A DNA stretch of 23,485 nucleotides from Thermoproteota archaeon (GTDB lineage: Archaea; Korarchaeota; Korarchaeia; Korarchaeales; Korarchaeaceae): NCBI GenBank assembly GCA_015521385.1, contig WAOH01000188.1, positions 1-23,485 on the forward strand, read 5' to 3'. Positions 1-6,628 of the stretch are shown here, piece by piece (positions within the stretch are counted from its first letter, which is position 1; every line of letters starts with the position of its first letter). Under the pieces are notes generated by a model. It did no database searches and was not told the origin of the DNA. It saw only the letters and a list, made by a program, of their open reading frames with translations. The position numbers and the translations under genes were made by a program.

Positions 1-264
1 ACCGACAAGATAGTGAACGATCCCCTCCATCCCTACACCGAGCTACTGGTGAGGGCCGTCCCCAGAATAGGGGTTGGCGAGAAGGGGAAATTCGAGTACA
101 TACCGGGATCGCCGCCGAACCTGCTGGAACCCCCGCCCGGGTGCAGGTTCCATCCTAGGTGCCCGAAGAGGTTCGAGCCCTGTGATAGGGAGGAGCCGGA
201 GCTGGTGGAGGTGGAGGAGGGCAGATTCGTGGCCTGTCACCTGATAACAGGTGGAGGTAGGTGA
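1..264 (+). CDS. Oligopeptide/dipeptide ABC transporter ATP-binding protein (DppD/OppD type), C-terminal fragment
   Basis: Only the last 87 codons are present. The reading frame is open to base 1, so the gene begins outside the window and the ATPase core (Walker motifs, signature) is missing. What remains is the substrate-family tail typical of OppD/DppD: an NDPLHPYTELL segment, then the cysteine motif GCRFHPRC...FEPC and a final VACHL cysteine. In Opp/Dpp ATPases this cysteine cluster has been reported to bind an iron-sulfur centre. The protein should energise import of peptides or similar solutes at the inner face of the membrane, paired with the next gene. Its stop codon overlaps the GTG start of that gene by 4 bp (GTGA), which points to translational coupling. 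Its last 71 coding bases nearly match the end of the next gene. Confidence 0.88.
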   Translation, partial: TDKIVNDPLHPYTELLVRAVPRIGVGEKGKFEYIPGSPPNLLEPPPGCRFHPRCPKRFEPCDREEPELVEVEEGRFVACHLITGGGR

Positions 265-1253
265 GAGTCATGCTGATAGAGGTTAGGGGTCTCAAGAAGT
301 ACTTCCCCGTCAGGAGGAGCTGGTCCGACATTCTGAAGGGGAGGAAGCAGAAGTTCGTGAAGGCCGTCAACGATCTAAACTTCACGATCGAGGAGAACGA
401 GGTCTTCTGCCTGGCAGGGGAGTCTGGGTGCGGTAAGAGCACCACCGGCCGCCTCTTGGTCAGGCTCCTAGAGCCGACGGAGGGTCAGGTCCTATTCGAG
501 GGGAGGAACATCTACGACATTCCTAGGAGGGAGTTCAAGGAGTACAGGAGGAAGATGCAGATAATCTTCCAGGACCCCTACGAGTCCCTGAATCCCAGGA
601 TGACCATCTACGACCTGGTGGAGGAGCCCCTCCGCATACACGGAGTTAAGAGCGAGGAGGAGAGGTTCGACATGGTCTATCAGGCCCTGAAGGACGTGGG
701 GCTGGAACCCCCCGAGGACTTCATGATAAGGTACCCCCACCAGCTATCGGGCGGGCAGAGGCAGAGGGTGGCCATAGCCAGGGCGCTGATACTGAACCCC
801 AAGTTCGTGGTCGCGGACGAGCCGGTCAGCATGTTGGATGTGTCCATAAGGGCCGGTATACTGAAGCTCATGCTCGATCTGAAGGAGAAGTACGGCCTCA
901 CCTACCTCTTCATAACTCACGATCTATCGGTGGCCTATCACATGTGCGACAGATTGGCGATCATGTATCTGGGGAAGATAGTGGAGCTGGGACCGGCCGA
1001 TAGCGTGATACTCGACCCGAAGCATCCGTACACGAGGGCGTTGGTCGAGGCGGTTCCCAAGGGTCAGGTCGAATACAGGAGGAAGTTGAAGGAGGTCCCG
1101 ATAAGGGGAGATGTCCCCAGTCCTATAGACCTGCCGAGCGGGTGCATATTTCATCCCAGGTGCGTGGAGGCATTCGAGCCCTGTGATAAGGAGGAGCCGG
1201 AGCTGGTGGAGGTGGAGGAGGGCAGACTCGTGGCCTGCCACCTCTACCGGTGA
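261..1253 (+). CDS. Oligopeptide/dipeptide ABC transporter ATP-binding protein (DppF/OppF type)
   Basis: A complete 330-residue ABC ATPase, the usual length for OppF/DppF. Walker A is GESGCGKST (53-61), the Q-loop lies in IIFQDPYES (about 101-109), the signature is LSGGQ (162-166), Walker B is FVVADEP (182-188) and the switch histidine is H220. The C-terminal extension holds HPYTRAL and four cysteines (C295, C301, C308, C326) as in the preceding gene, so the two likely form the ATPase heterodimer of one peptide importer. The GTG start at 261 sits 2 nt after GGAGGT (253-258). The in-frame ATG at 270 has an 11-nt spacing and is a real alternative (327 residues). Permease and binding-protein genes would be expected upstream, outside the window. 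Substrate class is inferred from the family only. Confidence 0.93.
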   Translation: MRVMLIEVRGLKKYFPVRRSWSDILKGRKQKFVKAVNDLNFTIEENEVFCLAGESGCGKSTTGRLLVRLLEPTEGQVLFEGRNIYDIPRREFKEYRRKMQIIFQDPYESLNPRMTIYDLVEEPLRIHGVKSEEERFDMVYQALKDVGLEPPEDFMIRYPHQLSGGQRQRVAIARALILNPKFVVADEPVSMLDVSIRAGILKLMLDLKEKYGLTYLFITHDLSVAYHMCDRLAIMYLGKIVELGPADSVILDPKHPYTRALVEAVPKGQVEYRRKLKEVPIRGDVPSPIDLPSGCIFHPRCVEAFEPCDKEEPELVEVEEGRLVACHLYR

Positions 1254-1294
1254 CCCCCAACCAGTAGTTCGCGCGATTGCTTCAACATCCGGTC

Positions 1295-1310
1295 TGGGCG
1301 TTCACGCCCA
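1295..1310 (+). other. Short perfect hairpin downstream of the ABC ATPase gene
   Basis: TGGGCG, a TTCA loop and CGCCCA form a perfect 6-bp stem 41 bases after the stop of the ABC transporter gene. No T-run follows, so it is not a typical archaeal oligo-T terminator. It could stabilise the 3' end of the transporter mRNA. Confidence 0.35.
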
Positions 1311-1344
1311 CTCCATGGTTCGGTAGCTGCGGTAACCGGCGAGA

Positions 1345-1353
1345 TTAAGTTAT
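1345..1353 (+). promoter_or_regulatory. Putative TATA box of the M20 peptidase gene
   Basis: TTAAGTTAT is centred about 32 bases before the ATG at 1381, the distance expected for an archaeal TATA box with a transcript of short or no leader. No good Shine-Dalgarno motif precedes the ATG. The 127-bp gap to the transporter gene supports a separate transcription unit. Confidence 0.5.
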
Positions 1354-1380
1354 CCGACCTCCCGACTCCTGAGTGGTATC

Positions 1381-2601
1381 ATGTGCAGGAGTTATGAGGA
1401 ACTCTACGACGAGGCCGTCGAGCTTACGAGAAGGCTCGTCGGCATCCCCAGCGTGATCGGGAGCGAGGACGAGATATCGAGGTTCTTGGCAGACTGGCTG
1501 GAGGATAGGGGACTGGAGGTACGGAGGGATGAGGTTGGAAACGTGATCTCGGTGAGCGGTGAGGGCCCCCTTTACCTGCTGTACAACGGGCATATGGACA
1601 CCGTACCTCCGCAGCCGGGATGGACCAGGGATCCCTTCGATCCAGCAATTGAGGGGGACAAGCTCTACGGCTTGGGAAGCTCCGACATGAAGGGAGGGCT
1701 GGCCGCGATGGCCGTCGCTTACGCAGAACTGGCCAACTGCACGGATCTACCCCTGATGTACACCGCTGTCGTGAGGGAGGAGGGGGGTGACGACACCCCG
1801 GAGAACATGAGAGGTGCCCTCCACCTAGCCAGGACCTTCCTGCAGGGGAAGAGGGCCGTGGGTATCGTGGGAGAGGGTTCCGTCGATAGGGACGGGAGGC
1901 TCATAATCAGGATAGGTCATAACGGTAAGCTGAGGATGAGGGTCAGGGTCAGGGGCATAGCTGGCCATGGATCGAGACCCGATTACGCCGTGAACGCCAT
2001 ATATCTGGCCATGGAGGTGGTGAGGGCTTTCAAGGAGAGCTACGACTACACGAACCCGATCAGGATACCTAAGGTCACGCTGGACAGCGAGATAAGGCCA
2101 CCCCTTTCTATCAACGTCTTCAAGGCGGGAGAGGCGATAAATCAGATACCCAACGAGGCCGAGTTCCTCGTCGACAGGAGGGTGGTTTACGGGGAGGACA
2201 TAGATGAGCTGAGGAGGCGGTACTCCAGCTTGGTGGAGCATGTGATCGGGGGGCTGAAGCAGGAGCTGGCGCCTAGGCTCGAGGAGCTTGGTAGGGACAT
2301 AGGGGCGGATGTCGAGGAGATCGGCATGAACAGGCCACCCTACATGCTTCCCGATACGGAGGAGGCCGTCAGACTGCTGAATGCCGCGAAGAAGGTTGTA
2401 GAGGATCTGGAAGAGAGGGTGGATCTCTCCTACGGGACGGGATACACCGACGCGGAGATACTCTGGTCCTTCGCCGGCGTCCCCTCCATAATACTGGGCC
2501 CGGGGGCGAGGGCTCACGTGCAGGATGAGTACCTAGACCTCGGTCCCCTGAAAAAAGTGGTGAGGGCTTACATGGACATACCGAGGCTCATGTTCCGGTA
2601 G
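1381..2601 (+). CDS. M20-family metallopeptidase (ArgE/DapE/YgeY-like)
   Basis: A 406-residue zinc hydrolase of the M20 family, which removes acyl groups or residues from small peptide-like substrates in the cytoplasm. Visible metal and catalytic residues are H71 and D73 in NGHMDTVPP, D102 in SSDMKGG, the REEGG glutamates E133/E134, E165 in GEGS and H379 near the end (GARAHVQDEY). The lid domain contains the family GIAGHGSRPDYAVNAI motif. The spacing and the SSDMKGGLAAM block resemble the YgeY/DapE branch more than carboxypeptidase G2, but I cannot name the substrate. It follows the peptide importer and may act on imported peptides. The first ATG after the TATA-like element was chosen as start. 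Its end overlaps the convergent rpoL gene by 14 bp. Confidence 0.9.
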   Translation: MCRSYEELYDEAVELTRRLVGIPSVIGSEDEISRFLADWLEDRGLEVRRDEVGNVISVSGEGPLYLLYNGHMDTVPPQPGWTRDPFDPAIEGDKLYGLGSSDMKGGLAAMAVAYAELANCTDLPLMYTAVVREEGGDDTPENMRGALHLARTFLQGKRAVGIVGEGSVDRDGRLIIRIGHNGKLRMRVRVRGIAGHGSRPDYAVNAIYLAMEVVRAFKESYDYTNPIRIPKVTLDSEIRPPLSINVFKAGEAINQIPNEAEFLVDRRVVYGEDIDELRRRYSSLVEHVIGGLKQELAPRLEELGRDIGADVEEIGMNRPPYMLPDTEEAVRLLNAAKKVVEDLEERVDLSYGTGYTDAEILWSFAGVPSIILGPGARAHVQDEYLDLGPLKKVVRAYMDIPRLMFR

Positions 2602-2890
2602 CCAGCCTCTCCAGCTCCTCCCTGAAGCTCTTTTCCAGTCCTTCGTACTCTTTTATGAGCTTCTCGACAGCCTCCCTCAGGATCTTCCTCGGATCCAAGC
2701 CATCCCTGACCCTCAGGAAGATTACCCCCTCCTCCTTCAGGGGATGGGGGACATCGTAACCGGCGAACTCGACGTCGTCGCGGGTGTTCAGCTCCTCCAC
2801 TATGGGAGAAAGCAGGGTGTGGGTCTCACCCTTTATCACGACCCTTATCTCGCTGGGTCCGACCTCCTCGACCTCAATCTCCATCCTCAT
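2588..2890 (-). CDS. rpoL: DNA-directed RNA polymerase subunit L (Rpo11)
   Basis: A 100-residue protein matching the Rpo11/RpoL family, the archaeal counterpart of eukaryotic Rpb11, which pairs with Rpo3/D to form the alpha-like assembly platform of RNA polymerase. Family landmarks are GETHTLLSPIVEEL (about 21-34), DVEFAGYDVPHPL (39-51) and a long C-terminal amphipathic helix (about 67-95) used for dimerisation. It is the last gene of the minus-strand operon, and its start lies inside the end of the DUF2067-like gene (17-bp overlap from the first ATG at 2890, 11 bp if the ATG at 2884 is used). Its tail overlaps the convergent peptidase gene by 14 bp, so no spacer is available for a terminator. 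Confidence 0.93.
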   Translation of the reverse strand: MRMEIEVEEVGPSEIRVVIKGETHTLLSPIVEELNTRDDVEFAGYDVPHPLKEEGVIFLRVRDGLDPRKILREAVEKLIKEYEGLEKSFREELERLATGT

Positions 2891-3521
2891 CTACCTCCAT
2901 CTCCGACAGCTTCCTTATCAGGGTATCCATCACGAGTTCGGGATCGGCCCTGAACCACCACATTCCCCTCTCGTCCCTCTCGAGCAGGCCCTCCTCCTCG
3001 GCCAGGTCCAGCACCTCGATTGGAGACGCGCCGGCATTGACGGCAGCTGCCACCACCACCTCTCTGGCCTTCCTCTGCCTTATCTCGTACTTTATCTCGT
3101 TCACTAGGGTCCTGAGCTCGGACATCAGGTCCACCATCTCCTCGGGCTCCAGCTCCGTGTAGAGGAGGTCCTTCTTCCACGTGGCCGTGAGCCCGGCTCC
3201 CTTCAGCGAGAGGGTCAGGAGACTCATGGATACTCCTCCACCGTGCTCCATCAACCACTCCGACGGATACCTGTAGAGGCCGCCCACCGGATTCCTTACT
3301 ATCTTGAAGTTCCTGTATGAACGCCTCACTAGATTCTCAGCTGCCTTGTTCTCCTCTCTGGTGCCGAAGAGGGTTATCTTCAAGCCCGATCCCGTCACAT
3401 ACTTGTAGGAGTAATCGCGACCCTCCATCCTCTTCTCCAGGTAATCGAGGAAGTCTTCTAGCTCATCATAAGAGAGCGAGAGCACGAAACTCCTCTTGTC
3501 TAGGAGGCTACCTCTTGACAT
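2874..3521 (-). CDS. DUF2067-like archaeal protein
   Basis: A 215-residue soluble protein with no catalytic motif I recognise. The N-terminal half (about 10-75) looks like a ferredoxin-like or KH-like alpha-beta fold: SFVLSLSYDELEDFLDYLEKR, then GSGLKITLFGTREENKAAENLVRRSYR. The middle has a patch rich in aromatic residues and glycine (YRYPSEWLMEHGGG), followed by charged helices and a possible winged-helix-like tail. Size, character and the position between csl4 and rpoL suggest the archaeal DUF2067 family, from memory of gene neighbourhoods rather than any search. The neighbours imply a role in RNA binding or RNA-polymerase/exosome biology. It overlaps csl4 by 14 bp upstream and rpoL by 17 bp downstream, so translation is probably coupled. 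Confidence 0.62.
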   Translation of the reverse strand: MSRGSLLDKRSFVLSLSYDELEDFLDYLEKRMEGRDYSYKYVTGSGLKITLFGTREENKAAENLVRRSYRNFKIVRNPVGGLYRYPSEWLMEHGGGVSMSLLTLSLKGAGLTATWKKDLLYTELEPEEMVDLMSELRTLVNEIKYEIRQRKAREVVVAAAVNAGASPIEVLDLAEEEGLLERDERGMWWFRADPELVMDTLIRKLSEMEVDEDGD

Positions 3522-4086
3522 ACCTTATCAGCCCTTCCTTGAAGGGATTCCACCCGTATCTGCTACTGATCTTCTTGTCTAAATATACCTTACCGCAGTT
3601 CTCGCACACGAGGGTGTACCCCACCCCCTTCTTCAGCGGAGCTCCACATGCGGGACAGAAGCTCAGTATGACGCCCAGCTCGGGCGGCCCTCCCATGGTC
3701 ACAGTGACCGTGCCGTTACTCACGGAGTTTATCCTCACCAAGACTATGTCGCTGGGCCTGGCCCCGACGTTTGGGGGCCTCTTTGACATCACCGCCTGAA
3801 CCGGAGGGGAGAGCAGCGCCCTCCTGGGCTTCACGAGGGCCGTGAGGTGGACATGGTAGACGCTCCTGTCCGCGCTCCTTATCTCGCCCAAGGCTATTTC
3901 TCCCGGTCTGAGCGGTAGTATTGGTCTCTTGAAGGGTTTCACGGACACATTGATGTCCCTCTCCTGGAGGGATCCCAGGTAAACCGAGTAGAGGGTGCCA
4001 CCTTCCTCCCTGACACCCTCTCCCGGTATGAATTCCTCAACCACGCCTAACCTCTCCCCGGGCACCACGATCCTCCTTCCCCTCAT
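3508..4086 (-). CDS. csl4: Exosome complex RNA-binding subunit Csl4
   Basis: A 192-residue protein with the three-part Csl4 layout: a short N-terminal beta domain beginning GRRIVVPGERLGVVEEF, a central S1/OB-type RNA-binding domain (about 60-135, with LRPGEIALGEI and GARPSDIVLVRI) and a C-terminal zinc ribbon with C144, C147, C161 and C164. Csl4 caps the archaeal RNA exosome and helps recruit RNA and DnaG for 3'-5' decay or tailing. The ATG at 4086 was chosen because the protein then starts as the family does and overlaps the TGA of the upstream methyltransferase by 4 bp (ATGA). A longer in-frame start at 4176 would add 30 low-complexity residues encoded entirely inside the methyltransferase gene, and is unlikely. 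Confidence 0.9.
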   Translation of the reverse strand: MRGRRIVVPGERLGVVEEFIPGEGVREEGGTLYSVYLGSLQERDINVSVKPFKRPILPLRPGEIALGEIRSADRSVYHVHLTALVKPRRALLSPPVQAVMSKRPPNVGARPSDIVLVRINSVSNGTVTVTMGGPPELGVILSFCPACGAPLKKGVGYTLVCENCGKVYLDKKISSRYGWNPFKEGLIRYVKR

Positions 4087-4703
4087 GACATCACCTCGAA
4101 CCTCAACATCTCTACGGGTATGCTGACCACCCTCTTCCTGTGATAGTGGAATATCCTCCTGAGGGGGAAGGGCCATCTTTCGATGTGAGTGAGCCTTGCT
4201 CCCCTCTTTGAGGCGTACTCGGCTAGGAACCTCGAGTTCCCAGCCATGTGTATGGAGTAGACCACCCTAGAGATCTGGAATGCCTTATCCAAAAACTTAA
4301 GGTCGGCGTGCCGGCGCACCACCCCGAATGGCGGGTTCTGTATCACGACATCTACCCTCTCCTCAAAGTCCGATACGTCCATCACCACGAACTCCGTCCT
4401 GTCCGAGACCCCCAGAGCCCGAGCGTTGTCCCTAGCCACCTCGACCGCCTCCGGATCTATGTCCACCCCTATGGCGCGGGATGCCCCGTAGAGCACCGAT
4501 CCTATGGCCAAGATACCGTTCCCGCACCCTAGATCCGCGACCTTCGATCCCTCCAAGTCCCCCATGAGGTGAGCGAGGTGAATTAGAGAGGAGGCGAGGT
4601 CCGGAGGGGTGGAGTGTTGCTCCAGCCCCGGCTTGGGGTTTTCCAGGTTCTTGAGCCCCTGAAGTATTATCTCCAGTTCCTTCTTATCCCTCGGCCTTTC
4701 CAT
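4083..4703 (-). CDS. METTL5-like rRNA N6-adenine methyltransferase
   Basis: A 206-residue class I SAM-dependent methyltransferase. The SAM-binding loop is DLGCGNG (57-63), the acidic end of strand 2 is in GVDIDPEAV (79-87), and the catalytic motif is NPPFG (123-127), diagnostic of N6-adenine or exocyclic-amine methylation. The N-terminal LEQHSTPPDLASSL block matches the METTL5/YtxA-type family. Eukaryotic METTL5 makes m6A in 18S rRNA with Trm112, and archaeal homologues likely modify the equivalent 16S helix. It sits between L10e and Csl4, with a 20-bp overlap upstream and a 4-bp ATGA overlap downstream. The rRNA target is inferred from the family, not seen here. Confidence 0.85.
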   Translation of the reverse strand: MERPRDKKELEIILQGLKNLENPKPGLEQHSTPPDLASSLIHLAHLMGDLEGSKVADLGCGNGILAIGSVLYGASRAIGVDIDPEAVEVARDNARALGVSDRTEFVVMDVSDFEERVDVVIQNPPFGVVRRHADLKFLDKAFQISRVVYSIHMAGNSRFLAEYASKRGARLTHIERWPFPLRRIFHYHRKRVVSIPVEMLRFEVMS

Positions 4704-5205
4704 CTAGCTTGACCACTTCCACCTTGGTCATGTGGGGGATCTTCAGCTTAGCCAGCTTGACGCAGTACTTTGCCACGTCCAAGTGCTCCTCATTCACCCT
4801 TATGAAGAGGATGGTGTCCCCCTTCCTTATCTGAGCCGCCCTGCCGTCAGGTTTGCCGAACGCCAGCCTCATACCCTTCTGAAGCCTCTCCGCCTTGTGG
4901 ACGCCAGCCATGGCGTGCTTCCTGAGTATGTGATGCGGGTAGGGGACTATCTTGAAGAAGTAATGCTCGTCCGAGGGCGTCCTCTTCCTCAGCTGCGCCA
5001 GTATGGTCATCCTCGCGGCCTCGAGGGCGTTACTCCTGACCTGGAAGCTAGCATCAGCTACAAGCCTCACCTCGTAGTCGAAGTCCCCGTGGACGTTGCC
5101 GTGGTCGAACTTGTTGATCTTGCTGTAGGGTATGCTCTTTATGTACTCCTTCCGGGTGTAGGGCCTCTGCAGCGCCCTATAGTTCCTCGCTGGTCTCAGG
5201 GACAT
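4684..5205 (-). CDS. rpl10e: Large ribosomal subunit protein L10e (uL16 family)
   Basis: A 173-residue basic protein, full length for archaeal L10e/uL16. Landmarks are the N-terminal LRPARNYRALQRPYTRKEY, the KINKFDHGN stretch, EHYFFKIVPYPHHILRKH, then AGVHKAERLQKGMRLAFGKPDGRAA, the loop close to the peptidyl-transferase and A-site tRNA region of the large subunit. Nothing key is missing. The ATG at 5205 is preceded by a purine-rich GGTGAGG site that overlaps the end of trmJ, and the two genes are one base apart, so they are almost certainly cotranscribed. Confidence 0.96.
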   Translation of the reverse strand: MSLRPARNYRALQRPYTRKEYIKSIPYSKINKFDHGNVHGDFDYEVRLVADASFQVRSNALEAARMTILAQLRKRTPSDEHYFFKIVPYPHHILRKHAMAGVHKAERLQKGMRLAFGKPDGRAAQIRKGDTILFIRVNEEHLDVAKYCVKLAKLKIPHMTKVEVVKLDGKAEG

Positions 5206-5206
5206 A

Positions 5207-5920
5207 TTACCTCACCTTCACCAACCTGTCCCTAACGGCCTTTATAACTCCTACTAGGTAGGTGGCCTCACCGGCGGACATGCCACAGGGGAAGGTCCTC
5301 TCCACGATCCTCCTGATGAGGGGGATGACCCTCTCCCTCTTGTGGTCCGCCAGCTCGATGGCGCTCACTATGTCCCTTATATAGTTAACCATGAGCTCCC
5401 TTACCTCGCGGGGGACCGGTTTCTCCTGGAAGCGGGTGGAGTCCTTGAAGTTCAGGTAGAATTCGTACAGGAATATGGCTGTGGCGTTAGCTAGGTTCAG
5501 AGCGGGATACTCCTCGCTCGAAGGTATGGTCGTCACGACATCGCAGAAGGCCAGCTCGTCCGTAGTGAGTCCCACCGACTCTCTCCCCATCACCAGGCCG
5601 TATGTGGCGTTCCAGCTGATTTCCCTGAGGAAGTCCCTTATCGGGATGGCCCTCCTGTCCAGGGAGTACCTGCTCACCCTGGCTGTGGTCCCGATCAGGA
5701 GGTCCACCCCTTCTCTTGCCTCCTCAAGGGTCGTGAGTATCTCGGCCTCCTCAATCACGTCCTTGGCGTGCATAGCCGCCGCCAAGGCCCTGTCGAAGGA
5801 CTCGAACATGGGCCTCACTATCCTGAGCCTCCTGAAGCCGAAGTTCTTCATGGCCCTAGCTATCATCCCAACGTTATCCGCCTTCTCCGGCTCAACGAGT
5901 ATGACCACGAGATCGGGCAT
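5207..5920 (-). CDS. trmJ: SpoU/TrmH-family RNA 2'-O-methyltransferase, TrmJ-like
   Basis: A 237-residue SPOUT methyltransferase. Motif 1 is EPEKADNVGMIARAMKNFG (10-28, with N16, G18 and R22), motif 2 is MGRESVGLT (111-119) and motif 3 is PALNLANATAIFLYE (139-153), together forming the SAM-binding trefoil knot. Length and the absence of an N-terminal L30-like domain fit the TrmJ branch, which 2'-O-methylates nucleotide 32 of tRNAs. A C-terminal helical extension (about 155-237) resembles that of TrmJ. It is the first gene of the minus-strand operon, with its ATG about 20 bases from an AT-rich element shared with the divergent phosphatidyltransferase gene, so its mRNA is probably leaderless. 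Substrate is inferred from the family. Confidence 0.87.
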   Translation of the reverse strand: MPDLVVILVEPEKADNVGMIARAMKNFGFRRLRIVRPMFESFDRALAAAMHAKDVIEEAEILTTLEEAREGVDLLIGTTARVSRYSLDRRAIPIRDFLREISWNATYGLVMGRESVGLTTDELAFCDVVTTIPSSEEYPALNLANATAIFLYEFYLNFKDSTRFQEKPVPREVRELMVNYIRDIVSAIELADHKRERVIPLIRRIVERTFPCGMSAGEATYLVGVIKAVRDRLVKVR

Positions 5921-5934
5921 CTCGGATTCCCTCA

Positions 5935-5950
5935 GATAAAGATAAAAAAG
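5935..5950. promoter_or_regulatory. Shared AT-rich divergent promoter (trmJ operon / CDP-alcohol phosphatidyltransferase)
   Basis: The 66-bp gap between the two divergent genes contains GATAAAGATAAAAAAG. Read leftward, its TTTATC parts lie about 20-25 bases before the trmJ ATG, giving a leaderless mRNA. Read rightward, they lie about 42 bases before the ATG at 5987, giving a leader of roughly 15 bases that carries a GGTG ribosome-binding site (5976-5979). Confidence 0.6.
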
Positions 5951-5986
5951 ATCGCCGATTCGATGTTGGAAAAAAGGTGCCGTTAA

Positions 5987-6556
5987 ATGCTAGAGATGCT
6001 AAGAGACCGTGTCTCCGGATTCATGGACAAGATCGCCGGCTGGCTGGTGTCTATGGGCTTCACAGCCAATGCGGTAACCTTCTTCGGTCTCTTCCTCACT
6101 GTCGCGTCCTTCTTCTACTTGTACGTGGGGAACTTCGTGGGGGCAGCGGTGCTGATCATTCTGGCCGGCTTCTCCGACGCGGTGGACGGGGCTATCGCTA
6201 GGAAAATGGGTCAGGCGGGTGTGCTGGGATCCTTCCTAGATTCCGTGGTGGATAGAGTGGAGGACGGCATACTCCTCCTAGGTATGGGGATCTACTCGGG
6301 AGACCTCCTCTTAGCAGCGTTGGCGATACATTCTTCGATGTTGGTGAGTTACATAAGGGCTAAGGCCGAGTCATTGAGGGTCACGGGGACTCAGTACAGC
6401 CTTACGGGGAGAGCCGAGAGGGTACTCCTAGCAGCACTCTTCTGCGCCTTGAACCAGGTCAGGGTGGGTCTGCTCGCGATAGCTGTGCTCAACTATCTGA
6501 CCGCCGTTGAGAGAGCATTCATCTTCCTGAGGAGGGTCAGGAAGCTCCAAGGCTGA
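5987..6556 (+). CDS. CDP-alcohol phosphatidyltransferase (archaeal phospholipid synthase, possibly archaetidylinositol phosphate synthase)
   Basis: A 189-residue integral membrane enzyme with about five to six hydrophobic helices. The complete CDP-alcohol phosphotransferase motif is present: D64, D67, G68, A71, R72, G81, D85 and D89 (SDAVDGAIAR...G...D...D), which binds metal and the CDP-lipid. It should join a polar head group to CDP-archaeol. Length and the lack of extra domains fit the small archaeal archaetidylinositol-phosphate synthase group, but the head group cannot be read from sequence. The start at 5987 has GGTG (5976-5979) at 7-nt spacing. It is functionally related to egsA, about 8.6 kb away, which makes the lipid backbone. 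Confidence 0.85.
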   Translation: MLEMLRDRVSGFMDKIAGWLVSMGFTANAVTFFGLFLTVASFFYLYVGNFVGAAVLIILAGFSDAVDGAIARKMGQAGVLGSFLDSVVDRVEDGILLLGMGIYSGDLLLAALAIHSSMLVSYIRAKAESLRVTGTQYSLTGRAERVLLAALFCALNQVRVGLLAIAVLNYLTAVERAFIFLRRVRKLQG

Positions 6557-6599
6557 GTGAAGTGAGGGGGTCATTAGGAAAATAGAGGGATGTTCGGGT

Positions 6600-6628
6600 T
6601 TGGATGAAAGAGAAAAGAAGGAGATCGT
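6600..6628 (-). terminator. Pyrimidine-rich putative terminator of EF-2
   Basis: Directly after the EF-2 stop, the minus strand reads as a C/T-rich run including CCTTCTTTTCTCTTTC, with further TTTTCC beyond. Archaeal termination commonly uses such U-rich tracts without a hairpin. It lies in the 72-bp gap between convergent genes. Confidence 0.5.

Noticed and set aside
1825..2517. A 230-codon open frame on the minus strand opposite the M20 peptidase.
   Set aside because: It is antisense to an intact enzyme with all metal ligands, and its translation is low-complexity and matches nothing recognised.
3508..4176. A longer Csl4 starting at 4176.
   Set aside because: The extra 30 residues lie within the methyltransferase gene, have no Csl4 similarity, and the ATG at 4086 makes the typical 4-bp ATGA overlap.
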